A DNA stretch of 7,379 nucleotides from Actinomycetota bacterium (GCA_013695115.1 JACDBD010000428.1:1-7379), one strand, 5' to 3'. Numbered from the stretch's first letter, positions 1-6,567 are shown. Notes: generated by a model not told the origin, from the letters alone. Program-made: numbers and translations.

Positions 1-219
1 CTCTTCAACGCGCTGGTCGAGTGGCGCCGCAATCTCGCCCGGGCCTCGGGCGTTCCCGCGTTCGTGATCTTCCACGATTCGACCCTGGCGGCGGTCGCCG
101 GCAAGCGGCCCCGCAGCCGCAAGGAGCTGCTCACCGTTCCCGGGATCGGGAAGGTCAAGGCCGAGCGTCACGGCGAAGCCTTGTTGGAGCTCATCGGCCG
201 CCACGCGACCACCCATTGA
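1..219 (+). CDS. DNA helicase, C-terminal HRDC domain (5' end outside window)
   Basis: Frame 1 is open from the first base and ends at TGA (217-219), giving the last 72 residues of a longer protein. They form most of an HRDC domain: an opening helix (LFNALVEWRR), the typical VPAFVIFHDSTL segment (residues 18-29), then RPRSRKELLTVPGIGKVKAE (36-55) with the helix-hairpin-like PGIG turn, and a closing helix rich in leucine. HRDC domains bind single-stranded or structured DNA and sit at the C-terminus of RecQ helicases and of actinobacterial UvrD2-type helicases. Only the tail is present, so the two cannot be separated. UvrD2 is the likelier reading if the host is an actinomycete, but this is inference. 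The ATPase motor would lie upstream of the window. The next gene follows 55 bases later on the same strand and has its own promoter-like signals. Confidence 0.85.
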   Translation, partial: LFNALVEWRRNLARASGVPAFVIFHDSTLAAVAGKRPRSRKELLTVPGIGKVKAERHGEALLELIGRHATTH

Positions 220-244
220 CCGGGAACCCCTGCCCGGGCACGAT
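216..244 (+). promoter_or_regulatory. candidate -35/-10 promoter for the sigma region 4-like gene
   Basis: TTGACC (216-221) matches the TTGACA -35 box at five of six bases and overlaps the stop codon of the helicase gene. After a 17-base spacer comes CACGAT (239-244), a poor -10 that keeps only the A at position 2, A at 5 and T at 6. A transcript from here would start near base 251, just before the ribosome binding site at 263. The spacing is right but the -10 is weak, so this is a tentative call. Confidence 0.35.
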
Positions 245-262
245 GCCCCGACACGGCTCGAG

Positions 263-268
263 AAGGAG
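263..268 (+). promoter_or_regulatory. strong ribosome binding site fixing the start at 275
   Basis: AAGGAG lies 6 bases before ATG 275, within a longer purine run (261-271). It is the clearest Shine-Dalgarno sequence in the window and supports this start; the other gene starts here have weak ribosome binding sites or none. Confidence 0.8.
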
Positions 269-274
269 AGGCCT

Positions 275-592
275 ATGACCACCCTCCCCCTCTTCCCCAC
301 CGACGACGGGTGGCCCTACCCCGACGCTGCCACCGTCGCGCTCGACGGGACCGAGCCGATCGCCGACGACGAGATCGACCTCGACGCGCTCGAGCTGCGC
401 GCCGACCGCCACGCCTTCGACGCGCTCAGCCCGGTCGAGTACGACGTGCTCTCCCGCCGCTTCGGGCTCCACGGCCCGCCCGAGTCGATGAAGCAGCTCG
501 CGCACGGCCTCGGCTGCTCCCACGCCGACGCCCGCGAGATCCTGGGCCGCGCCATCGACAAGATGCGCACCCGCCTGACGGACGCCTCTTAG
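275..592 (+). CDS. small protein with stand-alone sigma-70 region 4 helix-turn-helix
   Basis: The 105-residue protein has two parts. Residues 1-50 are acidic and unstructured-looking, with many Asp and Glu and no recognisable domain. Residues 50-101 align by eye with sigma-70 regions 4.1 and 4.2: LSPVEYDVLSRRFGL (51-65) matches the usual 'L..rEr.VL..RFGL' helix, SMKQLAHGLG (71-80) is the first HTH helix, CSHA the turn, and DAREILGRAIDKMRTRL (85-101) matches the recognition helix that normally ends 'A..KLR'. In full sigma factors this region contacts the -35 box and the RNA polymerase beta flap. Region 2, which binds the -10 element, is absent, so the protein cannot be a normal sigma factor. 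It may be a DNA-binding or polymerase-binding regulator, or a relic of a larger sigma factor. The start is fixed by the AAGGAG site. Its stop codon interlocks with that of the convergent nuclease gene. Domain call firm, role unknown. Confidence 0.8.
   Translation: MTTLPLFPTDDGWPYPDAATVALDGTEPIADDEIDLDALELRADRHAFDALSPVEYDVLSRRFGLHGPPESMKQLAHGLGCSHADAREILGRAIDKMRTRLTDAS
589..592. other. interlocked stop codons of convergent genes (TTAG)
   Basis: The four bases TTAG hold TAG (590-592) ending the plus-strand sigma-like gene and, read on the minus strand, TAA (591-589) ending the nuclease gene. No hairpin-plus-T-run terminator can fit between the two genes, so each transcript must extend into the other's coding region. 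Confidence 0.95.
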
Positions 593-1077
593 CACGCTCC
601 CCACAGGCCGAGCCCTTCCCGCTTCGCCTCCAGCTCAGCCTTGAGCATCGTGCGGGCATGGGCGTGGTTCGGCTCGATCACGAGCAGCTCGGCGTAGCCG
701 AGCCGGAGGAGCTCGTCGTTGAAGCGCTCCCCGCCGATGGTGACGTACGCGAGTCGCCGGTCGTACTGATCGCGCGCCTCCACGTCGCCTTCGAGCCGGA
801 CGGATCGGCCGGTCAGTCGCCGCGCGGTGTAGGCAGCGGCTTCGGGACCGAAGCACTCGACCGGTTCGGTCGGATGGTGGGTCTCGGGCGTGTCGACGCC
901 GAGCAGGCGCACGATGTCGCGATCGCCGGAAGTGTCGACGACCTCGATGGTGTCGCCGTCGGTGACCGCGATGACGGTGTGCTGGGCGGTAGCCGTGCGC
1001 CGTTGGTCTCCCAGCCACCACCCCCCGAGCGAGGCGGCGGCGAGGATCGCCACGACCACGGCCCGGGGACGGGCCAT
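589..1077 (-). CDS. staphylococcal-nuclease-like thermonuclease, exported or membrane-anchored
   Basis: The 162-residue protein is a complete SNase-family nuclease, which cuts DNA or RNA with calcium. Residues 1-22 have a short basic start (MARPR) and a hydrophobic run, so it is a signal peptide or an N-terminal anchor; there is no lipobox cysteine. The catalytic set is intact: DGDT (40-43) with D42, VRLLGVDTPE (56-65) with R57, D62, T63 and E65, and YDRRLAY (105-111) with R107, matching S. aureus nuclease D21, R35, D40, T41, E43 and R87. The closing 'KREGLGLWG' segment is also typical. Cys75 (in ECFGPEA) and the last residue, Cys162, are the only cysteines and could form a disulfide, as expected for a protein outside the cytoplasm. 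No Shine-Dalgarno sequence precedes ATG 1077, but a -10-like box lies 6 bases upstream, so a leaderless mRNA is possible. Likely role is nucleic-acid breakdown outside the cytoplasm. Confidence 0.93.
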   Translation of the reverse strand: MARPRAVVVAILAAASLGGWWLGDQRRTATAQHTVIAVTDGDTIEVVDTSGDRDIVRLLGVDTPETHHPTEPVECFGPEAAAYTARRLTGRSVRLEGDVEARDQYDRRLAYVTIGGERFNDELLRLGYAELLVIEPNHAHARTMLKAELEAKREGLGLWGAC

Positions 1078-1083
1078 ACGCGC

Positions 1084-1089
1084 ACGTTA
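1084..1089 (-). promoter_or_regulatory. candidate -10 box for a leaderless thermonuclease transcript
   Basis: Read on the minus strand this is TAACGT, a fit to the actinobacterial TAnnnT -10 consensus. It is followed by only 6 bases before the ATG at 1077, the spacing seen when transcription starts at the A of the start codon. No clear -35 box is seen 16-19 bases further upstream. The missing Shine-Dalgarno sequence agrees with a leaderless start. Confidence 0.4.
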
Positions 1090-1217
1090 GCGACGGCGAG
1101 CCCGTCGGACCAGGGGCTTGCCGGCGCGGGCGGGTTACTTCGGGGATGCGTCCGCGCCCGGCTTGGGCGCGTGGGACGGCACGGCGCTACCGCCAGCCCG
1201 TCGATCGTCGACCCTGC

Positions 1218-1239
1218 CGACCAATTCGGTCGATAGGGT
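1218..1239 (+). promoter_or_regulatory. candidate -10 box and adjoining inverted repeat before the LemA-like gene
   Basis: TAGGGT (1234-1239) fits TAnnnT and ends 7 bases before ATG 1247, again the geometry of a leaderless transcript. Directly upstream is a small inverted repeat, CGACC (1218-1222) and GGTCG (1228-1232) around AATTC, lying in the spacer where a repressor or activator could bind. The arms are short and may be chance in GC-rich DNA. No good -35 hexamer is visible. Confidence 0.35.
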
Positions 1240-1246
1240 CACGCCG

Positions 1247-1819
1247 ATGTCACGGCGTGTCCGTCGTCTGGGGATCCTCGTCCTCGTCCTCCTCGTTGTC
1301 GGAACGATCGCGCTCGTCCTCACCGGCCGCCCCCGCCTCGAGGACGACCGCACCCGCGTCGACGAGCGCTGGACTCCCCTCCGCGTGCCGCTGGGTATGC
1401 GCTACGACCAGCTGGCGGTCGTCCTGGCCGAACTTGAAGCGGCGGGCGCGGACGACCGTGACGTGAGCCGCGACCTCGACCGTGAGCTCTCCCGCTGGGA
1501 CGACCTTCGCCGCTCGCCGGGTGACGACGTCGACGCCGAGGCCGAGGCGGCATCGTCGAACCGGCTCGAGGCGCTGGCGGCGCGCGCCGCGTCGACTGTT
1601 ATGAATTCGGCTCGGCTGAGCACGGTTCCGGCGCTGGTCGACGCGGTGACCGTACTCGGGCAGATCGTTCTTCCCGCCGACGCGGTGGGCGCCTACAACA
1701 ACGCCGCGGCGCGCTACCAGAAGACGCGCGAGTCCTTGCGGTACGCCTTCGTCGCCCGGGCCCTGGGCTACGACACCAGGCCCGCGATCGTCGTGCCAAC
1801 GGAGCCGCCGCCCGCCTAG
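1247..1819 (+). CDS. LemA-like membrane-anchored protein (divergent)
   Basis: Starting at ATG 1247 gives 190 residues. An upstream in-frame ATG (1118) would add 43 residues with no family features, while 1247 puts a basic SRRVRR start directly before a single transmembrane segment (residues 9-26), so 1247 is preferred. The rest should lie outside the membrane and is mostly helical. RVPLGMRYDQLAVVLAEL (46-63) resembles the LemA helix that normally reads 'R.DLIPNLV', and AYNNAAARYQKTRESL (149-164) followed by FVARALGYDTRP (168-179) matches the LemA ending 'YN.A...YN..R.sFP..l.A...GF...P'. The middle (88-104) is an acidic Ala/Glu-rich stretch. LemA proteins are widespread helical membrane proteins without a settled biochemical role. 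Similarity is weak in the first half, so this is a family-level call. The gene ends in a TAG interlocked with the gltB stop. Confidence 0.6.
   Translation: MSRRVRRLGILVLVLLVVGTIALVLTGRPRLEDDRTRVDERWTPLRVPLGMRYDQLAVVLAELEAAGADDRDVSRDLDRELSRWDDLRRSPGDDVDAEAEAASSNRLEALAARAASTVMNSARLSTVPALVDAVTVLGQIVLPADAVGAYNNAAARYQKTRESLRYAFVARALGYDTRPAIVVPTEPPPA
1816..1819. other. interlocked palindromic stop codons (CTAG)
   Basis: CTAG is its own reverse complement, so it supplies TAG to the LemA-like gene (1817-1819) and TAG to gltB on the minus strand (1818-1816). As at 589-592, there is no intergenic terminator between the convergent genes. Confidence 0.95.
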
Positions 1820-4800
1820 CGGGGCGCGCCCAACAACCCTTCGTTGGCGCGTTCGATCCGGGCGATCTCGTCGACGGGCGCGACCCTCCAGAAGCAGCGC
1901 AGGGTGGCATCCCAGTCGGCGAGCATGTCACCGGCGAGCGCCGACCCGGTGAGCTCCCGGTGCCACTCGACGAGGAAGAGCAACTCGGCCGCCTGGGCGT
2001 CGTCGCCGACCCTGGTCGCCTCCACGAGCTGCGGGTTGAGGCGCGACGCGAGCATGCCGTCGGGGTCGTACACGTACGCCTGTCCGCCGGTCATGCCCGC
2101 CCCGAGGTTGTAGCCGAACGGGCCGAGGATCACGCACGTACCGCCGGTCATGTACTCGCAGGCGTGGTCGCCGGCGCCCTCGACGACCGCGGTGGCGCCG
2201 CTGTTGCGCACGGCGAAGCGCTCCCCCACCGTGCCGGCGAGGAACACCTCGCCCGCGGTCGCGCCGTACAGGACCGTGTTGCCGGCGAGAACGGGGTCGC
2301 CGGCGTCACCCGCGGGCGGAAGCACGACGATGCGGCCACCGCCCTGACCCTTGCCGAGGTAGTCGTTGGCCTCGCCGACGAGCTCGAGCGTCACGCCCTC
2401 GGCGAGGAACGCCCCGAAGCTCTGGCCGGCGGCGCCGGTGAAGCGGGCCGTCACCGACCCCGGCGGGAGACCGTCACCCCACTCGAGCCCGATGGCGCCG
2501 CCGAGCGAAGCCCCGACCGTGCGGTCGGCGTTGGTGATCTCGTACTCGAGCACCGTCTCACCACCCTCCCAGAGCGCGGCGAAGCCGTCGGCGAGCAGCC
2601 GCTCGTCGAGCTCGGAGCGCGGCCGCTGGATCGGCACGTGGGTCACGAAGTGGCGGACGGCCTCGGCGTCGGCCGGCGGCACGAGCAACGGCGCGAGATC
2701 GATCGTGTCGGCACGGGCGTCGCCGCTGGTGCGCTGGCGCAGGAGCTCCACCCGCCCGATCGCCTCGTCGAGCGACCGCAGACCCAACGACGCCAACAGC
2801 TGACGTACGTCCTCCGCCACGAACAGCAGGTACTGGGCGACGCCCTCGGGCGTCCCGCTGAACTTCGCCCGCAGGTTCGGCCGCTGCGTCGCGACGCCGG
2901 TCGGACAGGTGTCGCGATGACAGGCTCGCACCATGATGCAGCCCTCGGCGATCATCGCCGCGGTCCCGAACGAGTACTCGTCGGCGCCGAGCAGCGCGGC
3001 GACGAGCACGTCGCGTCCGGTCCGGAAGCCGCCGTCGACCCGCACCCGCACCCGGTCACGCAGCTCGTTCTCGATCAGCGCCTGCTGCGTGTCGGCGATC
3101 CCGAGCTCCCAGGGCATGCCCGCGTGCTTGATCGACGAGAGCGGCGACGCGCCCGTGCCACCGTTGTTGCCCGAGACCTGCACCACCTCGGCCAGGGCCT
3201 TCACGACCCCAGCGGCGATCGTGCCGACGTTCTCCTCGGCAACGAGCTTCACCGACACCTCGACCTGCGGGTTGACCTGCTTCAGGTCGAAGATGAGCTG
3301 GGCGAGGTCCTCGATCGAGTAGATGTCGTGGTGGGGCGGCGGCGAGATGAGGCCGACGCCCGGCTGGGTGTGCCGAAGCCGGGCGATCTCGTTGCTCACC
3401 TTGTGCCCGGGGAGCTGTCCGCCCTCGCCCGGCTTCGAGCCCTGCGCCATCTTGATGTTCAGCTCGTCGGCGAAGGCGCAGTACTCGGGCGTGACCCCGA
3501 ACCGGCCCGACGCGATCTGCTTGATGCGCGAGTTGCGGTCGCGCGCCATGCCCCGCGTGCGGAACCGGTACGGGTCCTCGCCGCCCTCGCCGCAGTTGCT
3601 GCGCCCGCCGATCATGTTCATCGCCATCGCCAGCGTCTCGTGCGCCTCCTTCCCCAGCGCGCCGTGCGACATCGCGCCGGTCGAGAAGCGACGCGTGATC
3701 TCGTAGGGCCCCTCGATCTCCTCGAGTGGGACCGGCTCCCGGTCGACGATCTCGAGCAGGTCGCGCAGCTCGGTCACCGGGCGCGATTCGACCAGGTCGC
3801 GGAACTTGTCGTAGAGCTCGCTCCGGCCCTCGCCCACAGCCCGCTGGAGCAGGTGGGCCGCCCGCAGCTCGACCGGGTCGGGGGTGGGGAGCGGAGCGTC
3901 GGCATCGCCGTTGCCCGCGCCGTTGCCATTGCCGTCACCGACCCCGGGGAGGATCAGCACCTTGCCTTGGTCCTCGGGTGGCGCGGGCTCGAGCCCGTCG
4001 AGCTCGCCGTTGGCGCCGGCGCCATCGCCGGACTCGGCCTTGGCGGCAGCGGCGCGCCGGCGGCGGGGCTTGGCCCCACCGTCACCGTCCCCGTCGTCGT
4101 CAGCGTCCTCCGCGGTGACGACGCCCGACGCGGCTTGGAGCGCGTCGACCACGTCGGGGTTGTTGGCGTGGTACTCGCCCCCGCGCTTGCGGAACCGGAT
4201 CCAGCCGGGCTCGTCCAGCTTCGCCTCCTCGTCGGCGTACCCCTGGGCGTGGCGGGCCAGCGCGTCCGCCCCCAGCACCGCGAACCCGACGCCGCCCACG
4301 GTCGACGCGGTGTCGCGCAGGCACATGGCCACGACTTCGGGCGCCAGCCCGAGTGCCTCCGAGACCTGCGCGGCGCGGTAGCCGTCGACGGTCGAGATGC
4401 CCATCTTCGAGAAGATCTTGAGCACGCCGTCCTCGAGCGCGGCTTGGAGCTGGTTCTGCGCATGCGACGCGTGGAGCTCGCCCAGCTGACCGTCGTCGGC
4501 CAGGGCCGCCACCGTCTGGAGCGCGAGGCGGGGGCAGACCGCGTCGGCGCCGTAGCCGAGCAGGCAGGCGAGGGCGTGCACGTCGCGGGCGTCGCCGGCG
4601 TCGACGACGATCGACGCGTCCTGGCGCACCTGTTCCGCGATCAGGCGGTGGTGCACCGCGCCGACGGCGAGCAGGGAGGGGATCGGCGCCCGTTCCGCAC
4701 TCACGTCCGCGTCGGACAGGACGAGGATCCCGACACCCCCCCGGACCAGCTCGAGCGCCGCCACCGTCAGCGCCTCGAGGGCGCGCGCGAGGCCCTCGGG

Positions 4801-6567
4801 CCCCTCGTCGACGGCCAACGTGGCGTCGAGCCGCGCCGCCCGGAACGGCGAGCGCGCCGGATCGAGCAACTCCTCGAGCGCCGACGGGTAGAGGAAGAAG
4901 GTCGGCAGCTCGAGCAGACGCGCCGCGTCCGCGTCCTCGCGCAACAGCGGCTGGCGGGGCCCGAGGCAGGTACGCAGCGACATGACCAACCGCTCGCGCA
5001 GGTGGTCGATCGGCGGGTTGCTGACCTGGGCGAAGCGCTGCTTGAGGTAGTGGAAGAAGGGCCGCGGCCGGGTAGCGACCGCCGCGAACGGCACGTCGTC
5101 GCCCATGGAGAACGTCGGCTCCTTGGCGTCGGTGGCCATGGGCTTGAGCACCATCGCCACCTCCTCCCGCGTGAGCCCGAACGCGGCCTGGCGCCGCGGG
5201 AGCTCGTCGTCGTCGGGCATCAGCTCGACGGCCTTGCCGATCTTGAACGGGCGCAGCCCGTCGCGGGCCCACTGCGCGTAGGGCGCCAGCCGCGCGAGCC
5301 AGGACTTCACCGCGCCGTCGTACTGCACGCCGTCGTCGGGGTCGACGGAAAGCATGTCGCCGGGCCCGAGACGGCCCCGCTTGACGGTCCCCCGCCCGGT
5401 CACCGGCACCGCGCCGACCTCCGACGCGCACACGACCAACCCGTCCTCACACACCTGCCACCGGAGCGGCCGCAGCCCGTTGCGGTCGAGGGCGGCGCCG
5501 ACCCGACGCCCGTCGGTGAAGACCAGACCGGCGGGCCCGTCCCACGGGTCGGTCAGGCAGGCGTGATAGCGGAAGAAGTCGCGCACACCCGGCGCGAGGT
5601 CGCGCTGCCCCTCCCACGCCTCGGGCACGAGCATCGCGACCGCGTGACGCACGTCGCGTCCGCCCCGTTGGAGCAGCTCGACGGTGGCGTCGAGCTTCCC
5701 GGAGTCGGAGTCGTCAGGATCGAACACAGGACGGAACATGTCCTCGGGTCCGAGCCCGACCTCCTCGGTACCGAGCCGGCCGCGCGCCACCATGCGGTGC
5801 TGGTTCCCCATCAGCGTGTTGATCTCGCCGTTGTGACAGAGGTTGCGGAACGGCTGGGCCCGCTCCCACGCCGGCGTGGTGTTGGTCGAGAACCGGCTGT
5901 GGAAGATCACGAACGGCGCGATGAAATCGGGCGCATCGAGGTCGGGATAGAAGCCGGCGAGCCGGTCGCTGATCACGAGCGCCTTGTAGTTGACCGTGGC
6001 GAACGACCAGCTCGCGAAGTAGTGGCGAACGTCCTCCTCGCGGCAGCGGGCCTCGGCCCGCCGCCGGGCGCGGTAGGCACGCCGCTCGGCGTCGCCGTCG
6101 TCGGCGCCCGCCGGGCGCAGGATGATCGCCTGCAGCAACGCGGGGAGATCGGCCTTGGCCTGGGCGCCGATGTGAGACTCGTCGATCGGGACCGAGCGCC
6201 AGCCCGCCAGCTCGATGCCTTCGGCCTCGCACGCCTCCGCGACCGCCGCCTGGGCGGTGCGCGCGGCGCCATCGTCGTGGAGGTCGAGGAAGGCGGGGAC
6301 GACGCCGAGCCGTTCGGCGTCGAGCTCGCGGTCGAGCGCAGCGCCTCCGACCCGGGCGAAGAACTCGCGCGGGATCGGAGCGAGGATCCCGGCGCCGTCG
6401 CCGGAAAGGCCGTCGGCGGCGATGGCCTGGCGGTGGCGGACGCAGGCGAGGCCGGTCAGCGCCAGCTCGACGATCTCGCGGCTGCCCTCGCCCCGCGCGT
6501 CGGCCACGAAGCCGATACCGCAGGCGTCGAGTTCAGCGCGGCGCGAGCGCCGGTCGGAGTGGGACAC
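1816..6567 (-). CDS. gltB: glutamate synthase (GOGAT) large subunit
   Basis: GltB takes ammonia from glutamine and adds it to 2-oxoglutarate, making two glutamates, with electrons passed through 3Fe-4S and FMN. Numbering from GTG 6567 gives 1583 residues. Cys16 (in DACGIGF) is the class II amidotransferase nucleophile, exposed by removing a 15-residue propeptide. The amidotransferase domain (about 16-400) has HSRFSTNTTPAW and HNGEINT (245-251). The central domain covers about 440-800 (KIFSKMGIST). The FMN domain (about 908-1308) has GEGGED, ISPPPHHDIYS, GGTGASPLSSIKHAG and the 3Fe-4S cysteines 1210, 1216 and 1221 with correct spacing. The C-terminal GXGXG domain covers about 1338-1563.

The frame stays open to GTG 6678. 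I prefer 6567 because GGAG lies 9 bases upstream, because codons just before it (6568-6627) often end in A or T unlike the gene, and because the resulting propeptide is short. ATG 6654 is the other option. Odd points: an 87-residue insertion (813-899), several altered signature residues, and no adjacent gltD. Identity is very sure; the start is not. Confidence 0.96.
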   Translation of the reverse strand: MSHSDRRSRRAELDACGIGFVADARGEGSREIVELALTGLACVRHRQAIAADGLSGDGAGILAPIPREFFARVGGAALDRELDAERLGVVPAFLDLHDDGAARTAQAAVAEACEAEGIELAGWRSVPIDESHIGAQAKADLPALLQAIILRPAGADDGDAERRAYRARRRAEARCREEDVRHYFASWSFATVNYKALVISDRLAGFYPDLDAPDFIAPFVIFHSRFSTNTTPAWERAQPFRNLCHNGEINTLMGNQHRMVARGRLGTEEVGLGPEDMFRPVFDPDDSDSGKLDATVELLQRGGRDVRHAVAMLVPEAWEGQRDLAPGVRDFFRYHACLTDPWDGPAGLVFTDGRRVGAALDRNGLRPLRWQVCEDGLVVCASEVGAVPVTGRGTVKRGRLGPGDMLSVDPDDGVQYDGAVKSWLARLAPYAQWARDGLRPFKIGKAVELMPDDDELPRRQAAFGLTREEVAMVLKPMATDAKEPTFSMGDDVPFAAVATRPRPFFHYLKQRFAQVSNPPIDHLRERLVMSLRTCLGPRQPLLREDADAARLLELPTFFLYPSALEELLDPARSPFRAARLDATLAVDEGPEGLARALEALTVAALELVRGGVGILVLSDADVSAERAPIPSLLAVGAVHHRLIAEQVRQDASIVVDAGDARDVHALACLLGYGADAVCPRLALQTVAALADDGQLGELHASHAQNQLQAALEDGVLKIFSKMGISTVDGYRAAQVSEALGLAPEVVAMCLRDTASTVGGVGFAVLGADALARHAQGYADEEAKLDEPGWIRFRKRGGEYHANNPDVVDALQAASGVVTAEDADDDGDGDGGAKPRRRRAAAAKAESGDGAGANGELDGLEPAPPEDQGKVLILPGVGDGNGNGAGNGDADAPLPTPDPVELRAAHLLQRAVGEGRSELYDKFRDLVESRPVTELRDLLEIVDREPVPLEEIEGPYEITRRFSTGAMSHGALGKEAHETLAMAMNMIGGRSNCGEGGEDPYRFRTRGMARDRNSRIKQIASGRFGVTPEYCAFADELNIKMAQGSKPGEGGQLPGHKVSNEIARLRHTQPGVGLISPPPHHDIYSIEDLAQLIFDLKQVNPQVEVSVKLVAEENVGTIAAGVVKALAEVVQVSGNNGGTGASPLSSIKHAGMPWELGIADTQQALIENELRDRVRVRVDGGFRTGRDVLVAALLGADEYSFGTAAMIAEGCIMVRACHRDTCPTGVATQRPNLRAKFSGTPEGVAQYLLFVAEDVRQLLASLGLRSLDEAIGRVELLRQRTSGDARADTIDLAPLLVPPADAEAVRHFVTHVPIQRPRSELDERLLADGFAALWEGGETVLEYEITNADRTVGASLGGAIGLEWGDGLPPGSVTARFTGAAGQSFGAFLAEGVTLELVGEANDYLGKGQGGGRIVVLPPAGDAGDPVLAGNTVLYGATAGEVFLAGTVGERFAVRNSGATAVVEGAGDHACEYMTGGTCVILGPFGYNLGAGMTGGQAYVYDPDGMLASRLNPQLVEATRVGDDAQAAELLFLVEWHRELTGSALAGDMLADWDATLRCFWRVAPVDEIARIERANEGLLGAPR
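3871..4131 (-). other. low-complexity charged insertion inside GltB
   Basis: This codes for GltB residues 813-899, between the end of the central domain (EYHANNPDVVDALQ) and the helix before the FMN domain (LLQRAVGEGRSELYDKF). In order it has an acidic run (DADDDGDGDGG), a basic run (KPRRRRAAAAK), a Gly/Glu/Pro-rich part, a short hydrophobic island (KVLILPGVG), then a Gly-Asn-Asp run (GDGNGNGAGNGDADA). GltB proteins usually pass directly from the NP.VV..L helix to the Y..F/Y...V segment. Removing the insertion leaves about 1496 residues, close to the usual 1500. The reading frame is kept and codon use is normal, so it is translated. It is probably a disordered linker or surface loop. Confidence 0.8.
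3907..3939. repeat. 12-bp tandem repeat, about 2.75 copies
   Basis: GCCGTTGCCCGC (3907-3918), GCCGTTGCCATT (3919-3930) and a partial third copy GCCGTCACC (3931-3939) follow head to tail. Each unit adds four residues to the Gly-Asn run of the GltB insertion on the minus strand. Because the unit is a multiple of three, copy-number change by slippage would keep the frame. Confidence 0.65.

Noticed and set aside
220..237. Inverted repeat CCGGG / CCCGG after the helicase stop, as a terminator
   Set aside because: The stem is only 5 bp with an 8-base loop and no T-run follows, so it is not a convincing intrinsic terminator.
191..604. Minus-strand open frame of 137 codons opposite the sigma-like gene
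   Set aside because: The plus-strand gene has a strong ribosome site and a recognisable helix-turn-helix; the antisense product is Val/Gly/Glu-rich without motifs.
310..1236. Long plus-strand open frame of 308 codons
   Set aside because: It is out of frame with the sigma-like gene and antisense to the nuclease, is full of Arg, Ala and Pro, and matches no family. Long chance frames are expected in GC-rich DNA.
1118..1246. N-terminal extension of the LemA-like gene from ATG 1118
   Set aside because: The extra 43 residues have no family match, precede the basic transmembrane start expected at the N-terminus, and would cover the promoter region.
4100..5431. Minus-strand open frame of 443 codons
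   Set aside because: It lies wholly inside gltB in another frame, and its Arg/Ala/Gly-rich product has no domain. The gltB frame is supported by motifs throughout this stretch.
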